A DNA stretch of 32,208 nt, taken from assembly GCA_021775475.1 (NCBI GenBank), contig JAJFHS010000034.1:1-32208 (forward strand), written 5' to 3'. The translations under genes were made by a program, and so were the position numbers. The notes below the pieces were generated by a model. The model had not been told where the DNA came from, did no database searches, and was given only the letters and a program-made list of their open reading frames with translations. Position 1 is the first letter of the stretch. The number at the start of each line of letters is the position of its first letter. This document shows positions 1-7,046 of the stretch, in pieces. Source of the stretch: Hyphomicrobiales bacterium. GTDB lineage: Bacteria > Pseudomonadota > Alphaproteobacteria > Rhizobiales > JAJFHR01.

Positions 1-519
1 GCGCATCTCCATACGGGCTCGCGGCGCGAATAAGGCCGCAAACAGAAGCCGGACACACGTCAGCACCTGACCACAGTGCCAGAAAAAACCTGACCTGGAC
101 AAAGAAAAAGCTTGCATTTCTCGGGGCGTCCACACACGTCCATATTGTCACTCGCCCGCAGGATAATTCCAAAGCCAACAGCTCGTCAATTCGGTTGATC
201 TTGTGATCAGCGATTCGGCTGAGGTCATTTGATGGCGATTTTCCAAACTTCCGAATGGGGTCAACATGAGTAAGTCTGAAACCAATATTTCCGACTGCTT
301 TCAGGGGTATTGCAGACCTAATCTTACGGCTGCTTTGTGGATAGAAGCAGTTATTGGATGATGGAGGCCCGAACGGCAGGAATGGGCCGTGAATACCGAT
401 TTTCTCTATCATGAATGTGACAAGCCAAATAACCGCTTAGAGCCCAAATTACCGTTTGCGGCTGATGACTGGTGGCTTGTTTTCTGATACACCTTGCTTT
501 GTAGTGCAAGGATACTGTC
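1..519. other. Left-edge region without an intact gene
   Basis: Apart from a short IS66 transposase remnant (separate entry) I see no credible gene here. Positions about 9-75 on the plus strand resemble, with small gaps, the minus strand of about 1115-1190; both read into a stop codon in the same relative frame. They are probably two diverged copies of the end of one mobile element. Confidence 0.4.
165..260 (-). pseudogene. IS66-family transposase (TnpC) C-terminal remnant
   Basis: On the minus strand an open stretch reads SRIADHKINRIDELL. This resembles the conserved C-terminal end of IS66 TnpC transposases, where a run such as LARIADH..RIDELLPW precedes the stop. Before and after this core the match fades, so only a short decayed piece remains. 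An IS66-type TnpA N-terminus lies in the same orientation near 3.7 kb, so both could be debris of one element. The call rests on motif memory only. Confidence 0.4.
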
Positions 520-1017
520 GTGAATCATCTCCAACCGTTTTGCCCTCGCAATGTTGTGTCTTTGCCTATAGCGAAAAGTAGTGGCTGGCATTTGAAACGG
601 TATGCAATCCTTGCCGAAGGTAAGAAATTTGACCGGAAGGTTGCTTCAGCAGCTTTAGATGGAGCAGTTGTGAGACTACCCCATGCGGGTAGTCTAGACG
701 ATCAGGATGGCAATCATGGAGTTGGTTTTCAGATCATTCATTTTGCGGAAGTTGCTGTAGTTTCCCCTGTATTTTTTTGGCAATGGGGTAGCGTCTTAGC
801 CAATATTCAGCAAATGCGCGCGCCATGGGAGCATCCAACTGAATTTGTTTCGGGTGTGAAAGAAGTGGTTGGCTGCATTTGGGAGATGGAAGTTGTAAAC
901 TTCGAGGTCAGCGCTTGGGCAAACACAATGCTGAGTAACATAGGAACACCACACGAGAAGCTTGCAGATTATTTTGAACGTCGTTTGCCAACCGCAAAGA
1001 CACTTGTGAAAACTTAA
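520..1017 (+). CDS. Conserved hypothetical protein, 165 aa
   Basis: I do not recognise a named family. The frame starts with GTG, and an AAGGA Shine-Dalgarno at 508-512 sits 7 nt upstream, which supports this start. The product is soluble, with a mixed composition and no signal peptide or membrane segment. Its middle part is aromatic and hydrophobic (FQIIHFAEVAVVSPVFFWQW, residues about 71-90), which looks like the core of a folded domain rather than random sequence. It stands alone between IS debris on both sides, about 330 bp upstream of the IS110 end. It could be cargo stranded by rearrangement or a resident gene. Function unknown. Confidence 0.6.
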   Translation: MNHLQPFCPRNVVSLPIAKSSGWHLKRYAILAEGKKFDRKVASAALDGAVVRLPHAGSLDDQDGNHGVGFQIIHFAEVAVVSPVFFWQWGSVLANIQQMRAPWEHPTEFVSGVKEVVGCIWEMEVVNFEVSAWANTMLSNIGTPHEKLADYFERRLPTAKTLVKT

Positions 1018-1344
1018 ATTCATTTAGGTAATACAGAACCGCAAGGTCAGCTTTGTCCTGTGTGGATGTATATGGACCCCGCTTTTTTGCAACACCTTTG
1101 TTAGAGTTGGATTGGCTTCACGGTTGCTGACGTATATCCGGCTTCAGAATGCGGCCCGAAGTATCGTCGCCGCGAGCCCCGATGGATTTCCGCTTGCTTC
1201 TTCCTCATTGGCTCCAAGGCATCGGCTTTAGCCTTGCCGGTCCACACATCAGGTTTGAGAAGTTACGGAACGTGTCGTTTCACCATCTCCTGCCAAGTTG
1301 CTGCAATTCTGTCGGGTATGTCCCCTTTTTGGTCTGAGTTCTTT
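1018..1344. other. Intergenic region, mobile-element debris
   Basis: No supported gene. The minus strand of 1115-1190 carries the diverged counterpart of the sequence at about 9-75. The right-hand part (about 1310-1344) should contain the right end of the IS110 element. The missing 3' half of the interrupted IS3 orfB is not found here, so the IS110 insertion was accompanied by a deletion or later rearrangement. Confidence 0.35.
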
Positions 1345-2376
1345 CTAGGCTGCTTGTATCATTTCGGGCCCGCGGTATTCCTCATTTTTGGATAATACAG
1401 ACCACACAATACGGGCATTTTTGTTTGCAAGGGCCACTGCAACCACATTTGGGTGCCGCCGCTCACGCATTCGGTTGATCCAGGCGCTTCTCACGTCCTG
1501 TTTTCCACCAGCCTTTCCAAGAACGGCTCTGGCTCCGTGGATCAAAAGCGTACGCAAGTACCGATCACCGCGCTTGCTGATCCCAAACAATCGAGACTTT
1601 CCACCACTTGATCTTTGTTTGGGAACCAAGCCCAACCATGCCGCGAACTGACGCCCATTCTTAAAGCAGGACTGATCTCCAACTGCCGCGACTAGCGCTG
1701 TGGCCGTGATCGGGCCAATCCCTTCAATCTTCCCGATGCGCTGACACATCTCGTTTGTTCGGAAAAGGTTCCGGATCCTGCGGTTGTAGGAAGAGATGCG
1801 TTCGTCAAGAGCGATTAATTCCTGATGAATGTCAGACGCCAGCTCCTGGATCAAATCGCCAAGATTGCGATCCGACCCCTCCACGATTTGCGATAACGCT
1901 CGCCGAAGTCGCGAGATTTCTCGACCAATGACAACGCCATGTTCTGCCAGCAAGCCGCGTATCTGATTAACAAGCCGGGTGCGGCTAGACACCAAACGTT
2001 GACGGATACGATGGACCGCTTGTATTTCAAGCTGTTCAGAAGATTTCGGCGGCACAAAGCGCATTGATGGGCGACTTATGGCCTCGCAGATTGCCTCAGC
2101 GTCGTTCCGATCATTCTTGTTCGACTTCACGTAAGGAGTCACAAACTGCGGAGCGATCAATCGAACCTGATGACCAAGATCAGTGAGCACCTTCGCCCAA
2201 TAATGCGAGCTACTGCAAGCTTCCATGCCTATAAGACAAGGTGGCAATTTAGCAAAGAACTGCGGAACCGCATCACGCCGTAGGGTCTTTCTCAAAACAA
2301 CGTGATCTCGCACATCAACGCCGCACACTTCAAAAACGTTCTTCGCTAAATCCAAACCAATTCGGACGATCTCCAT
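1345..2376 (-). CDS. IS110-family transposase (DEDD)
   Basis: A 343-aa recombinase of the IS110 family. The N-terminal RuvC-like DEDD domain shows IGLDLAKNVFEV near residue 6, then GMEACSS and KNDRNDAEA, which carry the acidic residues. The C-terminal Tnp_IS116/IS110/IS902 domain shows IEGIGPITATALVAAVGD and a serine-rich segment (KQRSSGGKSRLFGISKRGD). The ATG at 2376 is preferred over the longer frame because an AAGGAG Shine-Dalgarno precedes it at normal spacing. Length is normal for the family and the frame is intact, so the enzyme may be active. It acts on DNA ends guided by a structured RNA from the element's own non-coding end. It sits inside the C-terminal half of an IS3 orfB. Confidence 0.93.
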   Translation of the reverse strand: MEIVRIGLDLAKNVFEVCGVDVRDHVVLRKTLRRDAVPQFFAKLPPCLIGMEACSSSHYWAKVLTDLGHQVRLIAPQFVTPYVKSNKNDRNDAEAICEAISRPSMRFVPPKSSEQLEIQAVHRIRQRLVSSRTRLVNQIRGLLAEHGVVIGREISRLRRALSQIVEGSDRNLGDLIQELASDIHQELIALDERISSYNRRIRNLFRTNEMCQRIGKIEGIGPITATALVAAVGDQSCFKNGRQFAAWLGLVPKQRSSGGKSRLFGISKRGDRYLRTLLIHGARAVLGKAGGKQDVRSAWINRMRERRHPNVVAVALANKNARIVWSVLSKNEEYRGPEMIQAA

Positions 2377-2601
2377 GATATTTCTCCTTTGCTTCAATTG
2401 ACCCTTAATAGATCACCGTATTTCGACGGCGGGGTCCATACCATTGGCTCCCTTTTTGCAAGTCCTTTTTTGTGATTGATACATTGTCAGATGCTGTCTT
2501 GTGTCCGGCCTGTTGACGCGGCATATTTGACCGCTGGCCCTCCCTCTCGGTGATGCAAGCATCGCCTGCCGGGCAGCGGATGGTTTCCACCAGCCAAGTC
2601 C
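2377..2601 (-). other. IS110 left non-coding end, candidate bridge-RNA locus
   Basis: About 225 bp lie between the transposase start and the point where IS3 orfB coding sequence breaks off (about 2601). In the IS110 group, as opposed to IS1111, the long non-coding end upstream of the transposase encodes the bridge RNA. The position and length fit that. I have not folded it, so the RNA itself is inferred from family knowledge. Confidence 0.4.
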
Positions 2602-2602
2602 C

Positions 2603-3088
2603 CTAGCCCCGTTCACGCGCAACCCGCTCCAGCATCTCCACCACACGTACGCCCGGCAATGACAGGGCAACATCTATTGCCGGGCATTCACGGGTGCAGT
2701 CATCCTTCAGATTGAGTGTTCTGAATTTGCGACCGTTGGCAAGAGCGTCCATGGTGAAGTCCAATGACCAGCGCTGATTGGCAGCAACCGGACACCAGGC
2801 ACCTTCACTCACCCCTTTGGGGATTTTCTTGCGTGAGCGGCGGCGCAAGGCCAGCCGTTCCTCACCATAAAGCCGTTCAACCACTTTTACATTCACCTCA
2901 AAACTCTCCTGGCGCAATTTGGCATGCAGCATGCGATAACCATAGCGCCGATGCTTGCCCGACAGAGAGATCAGCCGCTCACGCAGCCGGGTATGACGAT
3001 CCAGCACAGGCCTATAGCCATTGCCAGATCGCGATATTCCAGCAAGCCTACAGGCACGCCGCTCAGACAATTGATAGTCAAGGCGCAA
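2603..3088 (-). pseudogene. IS3-family OrfB, truncated by IS110
   Basis: N-terminal and central part of an IS3-family (IS407-like) DDE transposase OrfB. It has the HTH_21-like segment (MRLDYQLSERRACRLAG), then the start of the rve catalytic core with the first Asp in RWSLDFTMDAL and the NLKDDCTRE strand. It stops after LERVARERG, just before the expected second Asp motif (DNGPE) and the catalytic Glu, which are missing. The break coincides with the IS110 end. In the intact element OrfB would be made by a -1 frameshift from OrfA at the A-run near 3125-3131. Non-functional. Confidence 0.88.
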
Positions 3089-3120
3089 AACCCTGACAGC
3101 CTCGCGGCGGCTTGCAGGCG

Positions 3121-3387
3121 TTAGAAGTTTTTTGCTAAAAGCCCTTTGAGTGCATCATTGTCCAGCATGGTCTCGGCCAGAAGCTTCTTGAGCTTGCCGT
3201 TCTCAGCCTCAAGGTCTTTCAGACGCTTGACCTCGTTCACCTGCAGGCCGCCATACTTGGCCTTCCACTTGTAAAAAGTCGCATCAGACATGCCAAAACG
3301 GCGGCACAGCTCACTGGCCTTGGCCCCGGCTGCATACTCCTGAATGATCCCGACAATCTGCTCTTCGCTAAACCGTGATTTACGCAT
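3121..3387 (-). CDS. IS3-family OrfA (HTH_Tnp_1)
   Basis: An 88-aa OrfA with the N-terminal helix-turn-helix (RFSEEQIVGIIQEYAAGAKA, then ELCRRFGMSDATFYKWKAKY) followed by a leucine-zipper coiled coil (KRLKDLEAENGKLKKLLAE). It ends LLAKNF at the A-rich slippery run that normally feeds ribosomes into OrfB. The frame is complete, but its OrfB partner is truncated, so the element cannot transpose on its own. Confidence 0.9.
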   Translation of the reverse strand: MRKSRFSEEQIVGIIQEYAAGAKASELCRRFGMSDATFYKWKAKYGGLQVNEVKRLKDLEAENGKLKKLLAETMLDNDALKGLLAKNF

Positions 3388-3446
3388 TCTCTGTTCTCCT
3401 TGTTACTTCGAACAATAATCGAACAGATTCTACTTTTAAATGGCTT

Positions 3447-3466
3447 GGTTTTCGGGGGGCAGGTCA
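3447..3466 (-). repeat. Outer terminal inverted repeat of the truncated IS3 element
   Basis: On the minus strand the element begins TGACCTGCCCCCCGAAAACC at 3466, a typical IS3/IS407-type terminal repeat, about 80 bp before OrfA. The opposite repeat is lost. Confidence 0.7.
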
Positions 3467-3615
3467 GAGGCATCATAGTTTACATAGCCGGCCGCAGCAT
3501 TTGCAGAAAGCCACTCGCGCAGATACCGTTCATCAATACCAGATTTTGTGGCCAGATCGGTATGGTTGCAAGGACCAATGTCCTCAAGAGCTTTGTAAAC
3601 GCCAGATTGATCGCC
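3467..3615 (-). pseudogene. SAM-dependent methyltransferase N-terminal fragment
   Basis: About 50 codons on the minus strand read VYKALEDIG, then HTDLATKSGIDERYLREWL and AAAGYVNYD. This is the winged-helix dimerisation region found at the start of a common class of SAM-dependent methyltransferases, where an ALA..GP.T..ELA..TG..ERYVREWL..QAA.GYV pattern is usual. The catalytic Rossmann domain is absent because the IS3 end at 3466 cuts the gene. On its other side the fragment is fused in frame to an IS66 TnpA N-terminus, which is not its native start. A broken gene with no expected function. Confidence 0.6.
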
Positions 3616-3708
3616 AACCTGAGAGACAGAAACCCCCGGCGCATTCGTCTGCAAACAAATTGAAATCTTCTCCTCATCGCTCCATTTGCGACGCTTTCGA
3701 CGTGCCAT
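3616..3708 (-). pseudogene. IS66-family TnpA N-terminal fragment
   Basis: The first 31 codons (MARRKRRKWSDEEKISICLQ, then TNAPGVSVSQV) match the N-terminus of the IS66 accessory protein TnpA, whose helix-turn-helix would normally continue ARRY..N.N..FKW. The homology stops at SQV and the frame runs straight into the methyltransferase fragment. Confidence 0.65.
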
Positions 3709-3718
3709 CCAAACCCCG

Positions 3719-3746
3719 TAATGTCCACTAAACTAAGTGGACATTA
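3719..3746. repeat. Perfect 11-bp inverted repeat with 6-nt loop
   Basis: Arms TAATGTCCACT (3719-3729) and AGTGGACATTA (3736-3746) flank AAACTA. It lies 11 bp upstream of the IS66 TnpA start codon, so it is either an operator or hairpin of that element's leader, or part of its end. Confidence 0.5.
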
Positions 3747-3788
3747 GCGCAATAAAATAGCCCACGTTAGGTGGGGAACACCGGACGT

Positions 3789-3911
3789 TCACACAAATGA
3801 TTGCGGCTTGTTGAGCCTCTCCGCGAGTTGGCTTTGTGTCATGCCGGATTGCTTTCGCAATTGGGCAAGCTTTGCCATAAGATTGTTGTATCGTAGTGTA
3901 CCTGTTTCCCG
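3789..3911 (-). pseudogene. XRE-family helix-turn-helix regulator fragment
   Basis: On the minus strand a short frame reads RYNNLMAKLAQLRKQSG and then MTQSQLAERLNKPQSFV before a stop. This is the classic HTH_3/XRE domain start (LR...GLTQ.ELAE.L...QS.VS). The ATG at 3878 would give 29 residues, so helices 3-5 and any C-terminal domain are missing. Only a decayed fragment remains, with no recognisable partner nearby. Confidence 0.55.
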
Positions 3912-4020
3912 TCAGCATTCATGAGACAGATTAGTAAGTTTGCATAAGAGATGATTTTTGGTTCATCGTAGCCCCTAAGGAGCGAAGATGAGACATAAAT
4001 CAGGAACCCGTGGATCGGGT

Positions 4021-4164
4021 TCAGAACAGATAATCCATACAATCAAACGTAAGACACGCCGCCAGTACAGCCGATGATGTGATGCCAAGTGAACGTGCAG
4101 CACCTTCAAAGCTGCGCTCGCGCTCCACCGCAAGCAGTGCTTCTAATAGTGCATAGTCAAGCAT
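4021..4164 (-). pseudogene. ArgP/LysG-type LysR regulator N-terminal fragment
   Basis: A 47-codon frame starts MLDYALLEALLAVERERSFE and continues GAARSLGITSSAV. This is the start of the LysR wHTH as found in ArgP (LysG), regulators of the LysE/ArgO arginine-lysine exporter. After SSAV the homology ends and a stop follows, so the recognition helix is incomplete and the effector domain is gone. No exporter gene is seen on the divergent side. Remnant only. Confidence 0.6.
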
Positions 4165-4573
4165 AGTATAACTCCTAATTTGACATTAGCACTTCGATGA
4201 TTTATTTCACCATTATCTGCCCCAATTCTACTAAGGCTAGATTAGAAATATTTACCTGTTTTTGTGAAAAACAAATCGTTTGCCAGTTAGTTATTTTCAA
4301 ACAATTAGTTGAAGACAATATCTATCTATATAACTGACTTATATCAATAAAATAATATATTTTGGAACTCATTCTATTAAAATAAATATACTTCCTGACC
4401 ACACGACAGGCCTGCAATCCTTGATGCTAGGACAACAAAATTACTTTACTGAAATAGGACGTTAAAATGTGACATTATGGACCTCAAATTGGGTTCAATA
4501 ACAATGTCTGAGAATACCGATTTTGATCGGAGATGTGAACGGATTTTAACAACATAAAATAGACGATATGTGA
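4165..4573. other. AT-rich intergenic region
   Basis: About 400 bp without a recognisable gene. It is markedly AT-rich around 4240-4400, as expected for non-coding or decayed sequence between IS-damaged fragments. Confidence 0.4.
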
Positions 4574-4712
4574 TTTGGGCAAGAGGTCGCGGTGATAAAT
4601 AATCTGATCAGCAGAACAGGCACGCACGAGATATTTTTGATTCGTGCCCATATATTTTCAGCGTTTGAAGGGTAATACCCCCTTTTTCAAGGGTCTCTGC
4701 AAGTAGAATGCT

Positions 4713-5552
4713 TTAAGCTGCCATGGGCATGCCCATGGCAAGTTTTTGTTTTGGCGTTATGCCGCCGATGGCCATGTTGGGTCTTTCGTTGTTGTATGTC
4801 CAGAGCCATGTTGTTGCTGCTTCCTGTACCTCTTCAATTGTTTCAAAAATATATTGGTTCAGCCAGTCATACCTGACCGTCCTGTTATAGCGCTCGACGT
4901 AGGCATTCTGCTGTGGCTTTCCTGGCTGGATAAATTGCAACCCGATCCCACGTTTCCCGGCCCAGGTCGCCAGCAATTCACTGATATATTCCGGACCATT
5001 ATCGCACCGAATAGTACAAGGGGCCCCACGCCATTCGATGATCCGGTTCAGCGCCCGGATAACGCGGGTTGCTGGCAGAGAAAAATCAACCTCGATCCCA
5101 AGCCCTTCACGATTGAAGTCATCAATGACATTGAAAGTCCTGAAGCTACGACCATCACCAAGTTGATCATGCATAAAATCCATCGACCACATGTCGTTGA
5201 TCGTCTTCGGCACGGCAAGCGGTTCTGGCTTTTCCCGATACAGCCGCTTCTTCGGTTTGATCCGCAGGTTCAACGCCAGTTCGCAGTAAATCCGATAAAC
5301 ACGCTTGTGGTTCCAGCCAAAGCTCCTGACGTTACGCAAATATAAAAAGCACAGCTTGAACCCCCAGTTGCGTTGTCGGGTCGTCAGCAACACCAGCCAG
5401 TCGGCAATCACAGCATTCTCATCGCTCAGCTTCGGTTGATAGCGATAGCAGCTTTCACTGATCGTGAAGGCCATGCACGCCGATCGGATGTTGAGCCGCC
5501 CCGTGTTGACAGCAGAGTGTGCCATCTCACGACGCCGGGACGGCTTCACCAC
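4713..5552 (-). CDS. IS3-family OrfB, DDE transposase
   Basis: A 279-aa catalytic subunit. The N-terminal half carries HTH_21-like sequence ([17 protein letters not shown]). The rve integrase core shows the first Asp in MWSMDFMHD, the second in RCDNGPEY and the catalytic Glu in [14 protein letters not shown], so the DDE triad is complete. OrfB overlaps OrfA by 7 nt and begins GTGGTG right at an AAAAAAG run, the standard -1 programmed frameshift signal that makes the active OrfAB fusion. A 22-bp perfect palindrome spans the last codons (4719-4740). Confidence 0.93.
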   Translation of the reverse strand: MVKPSRRREMAHSAVNTGRLNIRSACMAFTISESCYRYQPKLSDENAVIADWLVLLTTRQRNWGFKLCFLYLRNVRSFGWNHKRVYRIYCELALNLRIKPKKRLYREKPEPLAVPKTINDMWSMDFMHDQLGDGRSFRTFNVIDDFNREGLGIEVDFSLPATRVIRALNRIIEWRGAPCTIRCDNGPEYISELLATWAGKRGIGLQFIQPGKPQQNAYVERYNRTVRYDWLNQYIFETIEEVQEAATTWLWTYNNERPNMAIGGITPKQKLAMGMPMAA

Positions 5553-5833
5553 TTTTTTGCCAAGGCTTCCTTGATCACATCATTCTGCAGCTGGACATCA
5601 GCATACATCTTCTTGAGCCGGTTATTCTCAGCTTCAAGTTCCTTCATCCGCCCCATCAGCGAGGCATCCATGCCGCCGTATTTAGCCCGCCATTTATAAA
5701 AACTGGCAGTGCTCATACCGTGCTCACGGCAAAGATCGGGAACCGGCGTGCCAGCCGCCGCCTGCTTCAAAATATTGATGATCTGACTGTCCGTATATCG
5801 TGATTTCTTCATCTGAATCTCCTTCATAAACAT
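5546..5833 (-). CDS. IS3-family OrfA (HTH_Tnp_1)
   Basis: A 95-aa OrfA. It begins with a short lead and then [20 protein letters not shown], followed by [20 protein letters not shown] (helix-turn-helix), and a leucine-zipper coiled coil [20 protein letters not shown]. It ends EALAKKW at the frameshift run. It recognises the element ends and acts with OrfAB in transposition. Confidence 0.93.
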   Translation of the reverse strand: MFMKEIQMKKSRYTDSQIINILKQAAAGTPVPDLCREHGMSTASFYKWRAKYGGMDASLMGRMKELEAENNRLKKMYADVQLQNDVIKEALAKKW

Positions 5834-6096
5834 TATGAGAAAATTCTACTTTTGAAGACCACTATTTTTCGGGGGTATTACCGAAGCAGTCGCCTGTATC
5901 TATGGCGCAATTGATGCGTTAATATTCTGGACCTTTGATTACATCATGGAGATGTTCCTACCAGATAATATTGGTTTCGAGATTGAACCCTTGGTCACAG
6001 AAAAGATATTGATTGCTGTTTCCAGTAAGTGCATAGATTCAACTGTTATGGTTCGAGAACCAAAATATAGAAAAAGTAGATTTAATAAGTGATATT

Positions 6097-6591
6097 ATGG
6101 TAAATGATTTTCTAACCGATAAAGAACGTCTTGCACATTTAACACGGCTTGCAGCGCGTAGTTTTACGAGGTCGCTACAGTTTCGTCTCGATGGATTCGA
6201 TATGACTTTTGGTCAGTGGGTATTTCTCCGCATCCTATGGGATGAAGACGGTTTGACCCAAAGAGTTTTGAGTGAACGTGCAAACCTGACAGAACCTACA
6301 ACTCACAACGCCTTAGTGAAATTAGAGACACTTGGCTATGTTAAACGCAAGAATTTGAAAGGTAACAATCGGAGACAACACGCATTTTTAACAAAAAAAG
6401 GTCGTGATGCTAGATTGACGCTTGAACCACTTGCTATAGAAGTTAATGAAGTAGCCATAAATGGGCTTTCGGATGACGATGTCGCCCACTTTCGAAAAAT
6501 ACTAGTAGCTGTGATAGAAAACCTGACTGAGGATGAAGCCCGAGAACTTTCTGAAGGAAAAAGGGTGCCTCCAACGCGTGGGTCCAGATAG
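6097..6591 (+). CDS. MarR-family transcriptional regulator
   Basis: A 164-aa MarR protein. Dimerisation helices flank a winged helix-turn-helix: recognition region LSERANLTEPTTHNALVKLE (about residues 58-77), wing KGNNRRQHAFLT (about 88-99). Members usually repress aromatic-acid catabolic genes and release DNA when a pathway ligand binds. It faces the pht operon tail-to-tail, only 7 bp from the next stop codon. There is no clear Shine-Dalgarno before the ATG, and its original upstream region has been disturbed by the IS3 insertion 214 bp away. It is the only intact regulator in the block and therefore the best candidate to read the TTAGATATCTAA sites, although none of these lies upstream of its own gene. 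Confidence 0.9.
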   Translation: MVNDFLTDKERLAHLTRLAARSFTRSLQFRLDGFDMTFGQWVFLRILWDEDGLTQRVLSERANLTEPTTHNALVKLETLGYVKRKNLKGNNRRQHAFLTKKGRDARLTLEPLAIEVNEVAINGLSDDDVAHFRKILVAVIENLTEDEARELSEGKRVPPTRGSR

Positions 6592-6598
6592 GGGCCAA

Positions 6599-7036
6599 TT
6601 AGCCAAGCCGTTCTAACAGCATATTAGCTGTCATAACTTCCCGCATCGGAAATTCATGGTTATTTACAACCTCTGGATTGCTGTCGTACCAGATACCTTC
6701 GCCATCCCAAAACCACCGGTAAACTACTTGGCCTTGTCTGTCTCGTATTGGCATCTGGAACGTCGGGAAAGTTCGGAAGTTATGCGGAATATTTGCAGTT
6801 CCCACTTTGCGCCCAACGATTGAGCCTGACTCGATTAAGTTTGCAACAGGGGCCATGCCCAATATTCTGCTTTGCTGTATTGGCATGGCTTCGATATCAG
6901 AAGGTCTGCTTTGATATACACCTTCAATATGTCTTATGACTTCCGGGTATGAGGGATGCAAACTTGTGACCTGCAGGTAAGTAAGGCCATTTTGTATTTC
7001 TACTTCTATTATATCGCCTGGGACAGACTGTTTCAT
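6599..7036 (-). CDS. Small conserved protein, Imm26-like, unknown role
   Basis: 145 aa if started at the ATG at 7036, which has AGGAC 8 nt upstream and lies 10 nt after the pht5 stop; a longer frame from 7066 would overlap pht5. The product begins MKQSVPGDIIEVEIQNG, then YLQVTSLHPSYPEVIRHIEG, and ends with a conserved-looking WFWDGEGIWYD and a leucine-rich tail. This layout resembles a group of uncharacterised proteins related to the Imm26 fold (GDI.EV..... start, then IR...G). No catalytic motif is visible. As last gene of the pht2-pht4-pht5 operon it may have an accessory role in the pathway, but no function can be assigned. Confidence 0.65.
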   Translation of the reverse strand: MKQSVPGDIIEVEIQNGLTYLQVTSLHPSYPEVIRHIEGVYQSRPSDIEAMPIQQSRILGMAPVANLIESGSIVGRKVGTANIPHNFRTFPTFQMPIRDRQGQVVYRWFWDGEGIWYDSNPEVVNNHEFPMREVMTANMLLERLG

Positions 7037-7046
7037 TTGCGATGTC

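Larger units (their letters stand above)
4671..5882 (-). mobile_element. Complete IS3-family insertion sequence, 1,212 bp
   Basis: The ends carry the inverted repeat GGTAATACCCCC (4671-4682, and its complement at 5871-5882), with a further shared AAGTAGAAT inside each end. GAAG occurs immediately outside both ends (4667-4670 and 5883-5886) as a 4-bp target duplication, which fits IS3 family habits. OrfA and OrfB are both intact, so the element looks recent and potentially mobile. It interrupts the LysR-like remnant upstream of marR. Confidence 0.85.
4574..6092 (+). pseudogene. LysR-effector-domain-like gene remnant split by IS3
   Basis: When the IS3 element (4671-5882) and one copy of its GAAG target duplication are removed, the plus strand gives one continuous frame from 4574 to the stop at 6090-6092. 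It includes HIFSAFEAVACIYGAIDALI and then IGFEIEPLVTEKILIAVSSK. The G.IDALI and EPLVTEKILIAV stretches resemble strands of the LysR substrate-binding domain; PcaQ in this window has GDLDLVV and LYTEEIGLFV at the equivalent place. No wHTH is present upstream, so the gene was already degraded. It ends 4 nt before marR. Family assignment is tentative. Confidence 0.35.

Noticed and set aside
2764..3124. Plus-strand frames of 110 and 66 aa
   Set aside because: Antisense shadows of the IS3 OrfB.
4719..4740. Perfect 22-bp palindrome at the end of IS3 OrfB as an operator
   Set aside because: It encodes the last conserved codons (LAMGMPMAA) of the transposase and has no loop or promoter context, so coincidence or an element-internal hairpin is more likely.
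6000..6096. Searched for a TTAGATATCTAA site upstream of marR
   Set aside because: Only weak AT-rich look-alikes such as TAGATTTAATAAG are present; none is a convincing palindrome.
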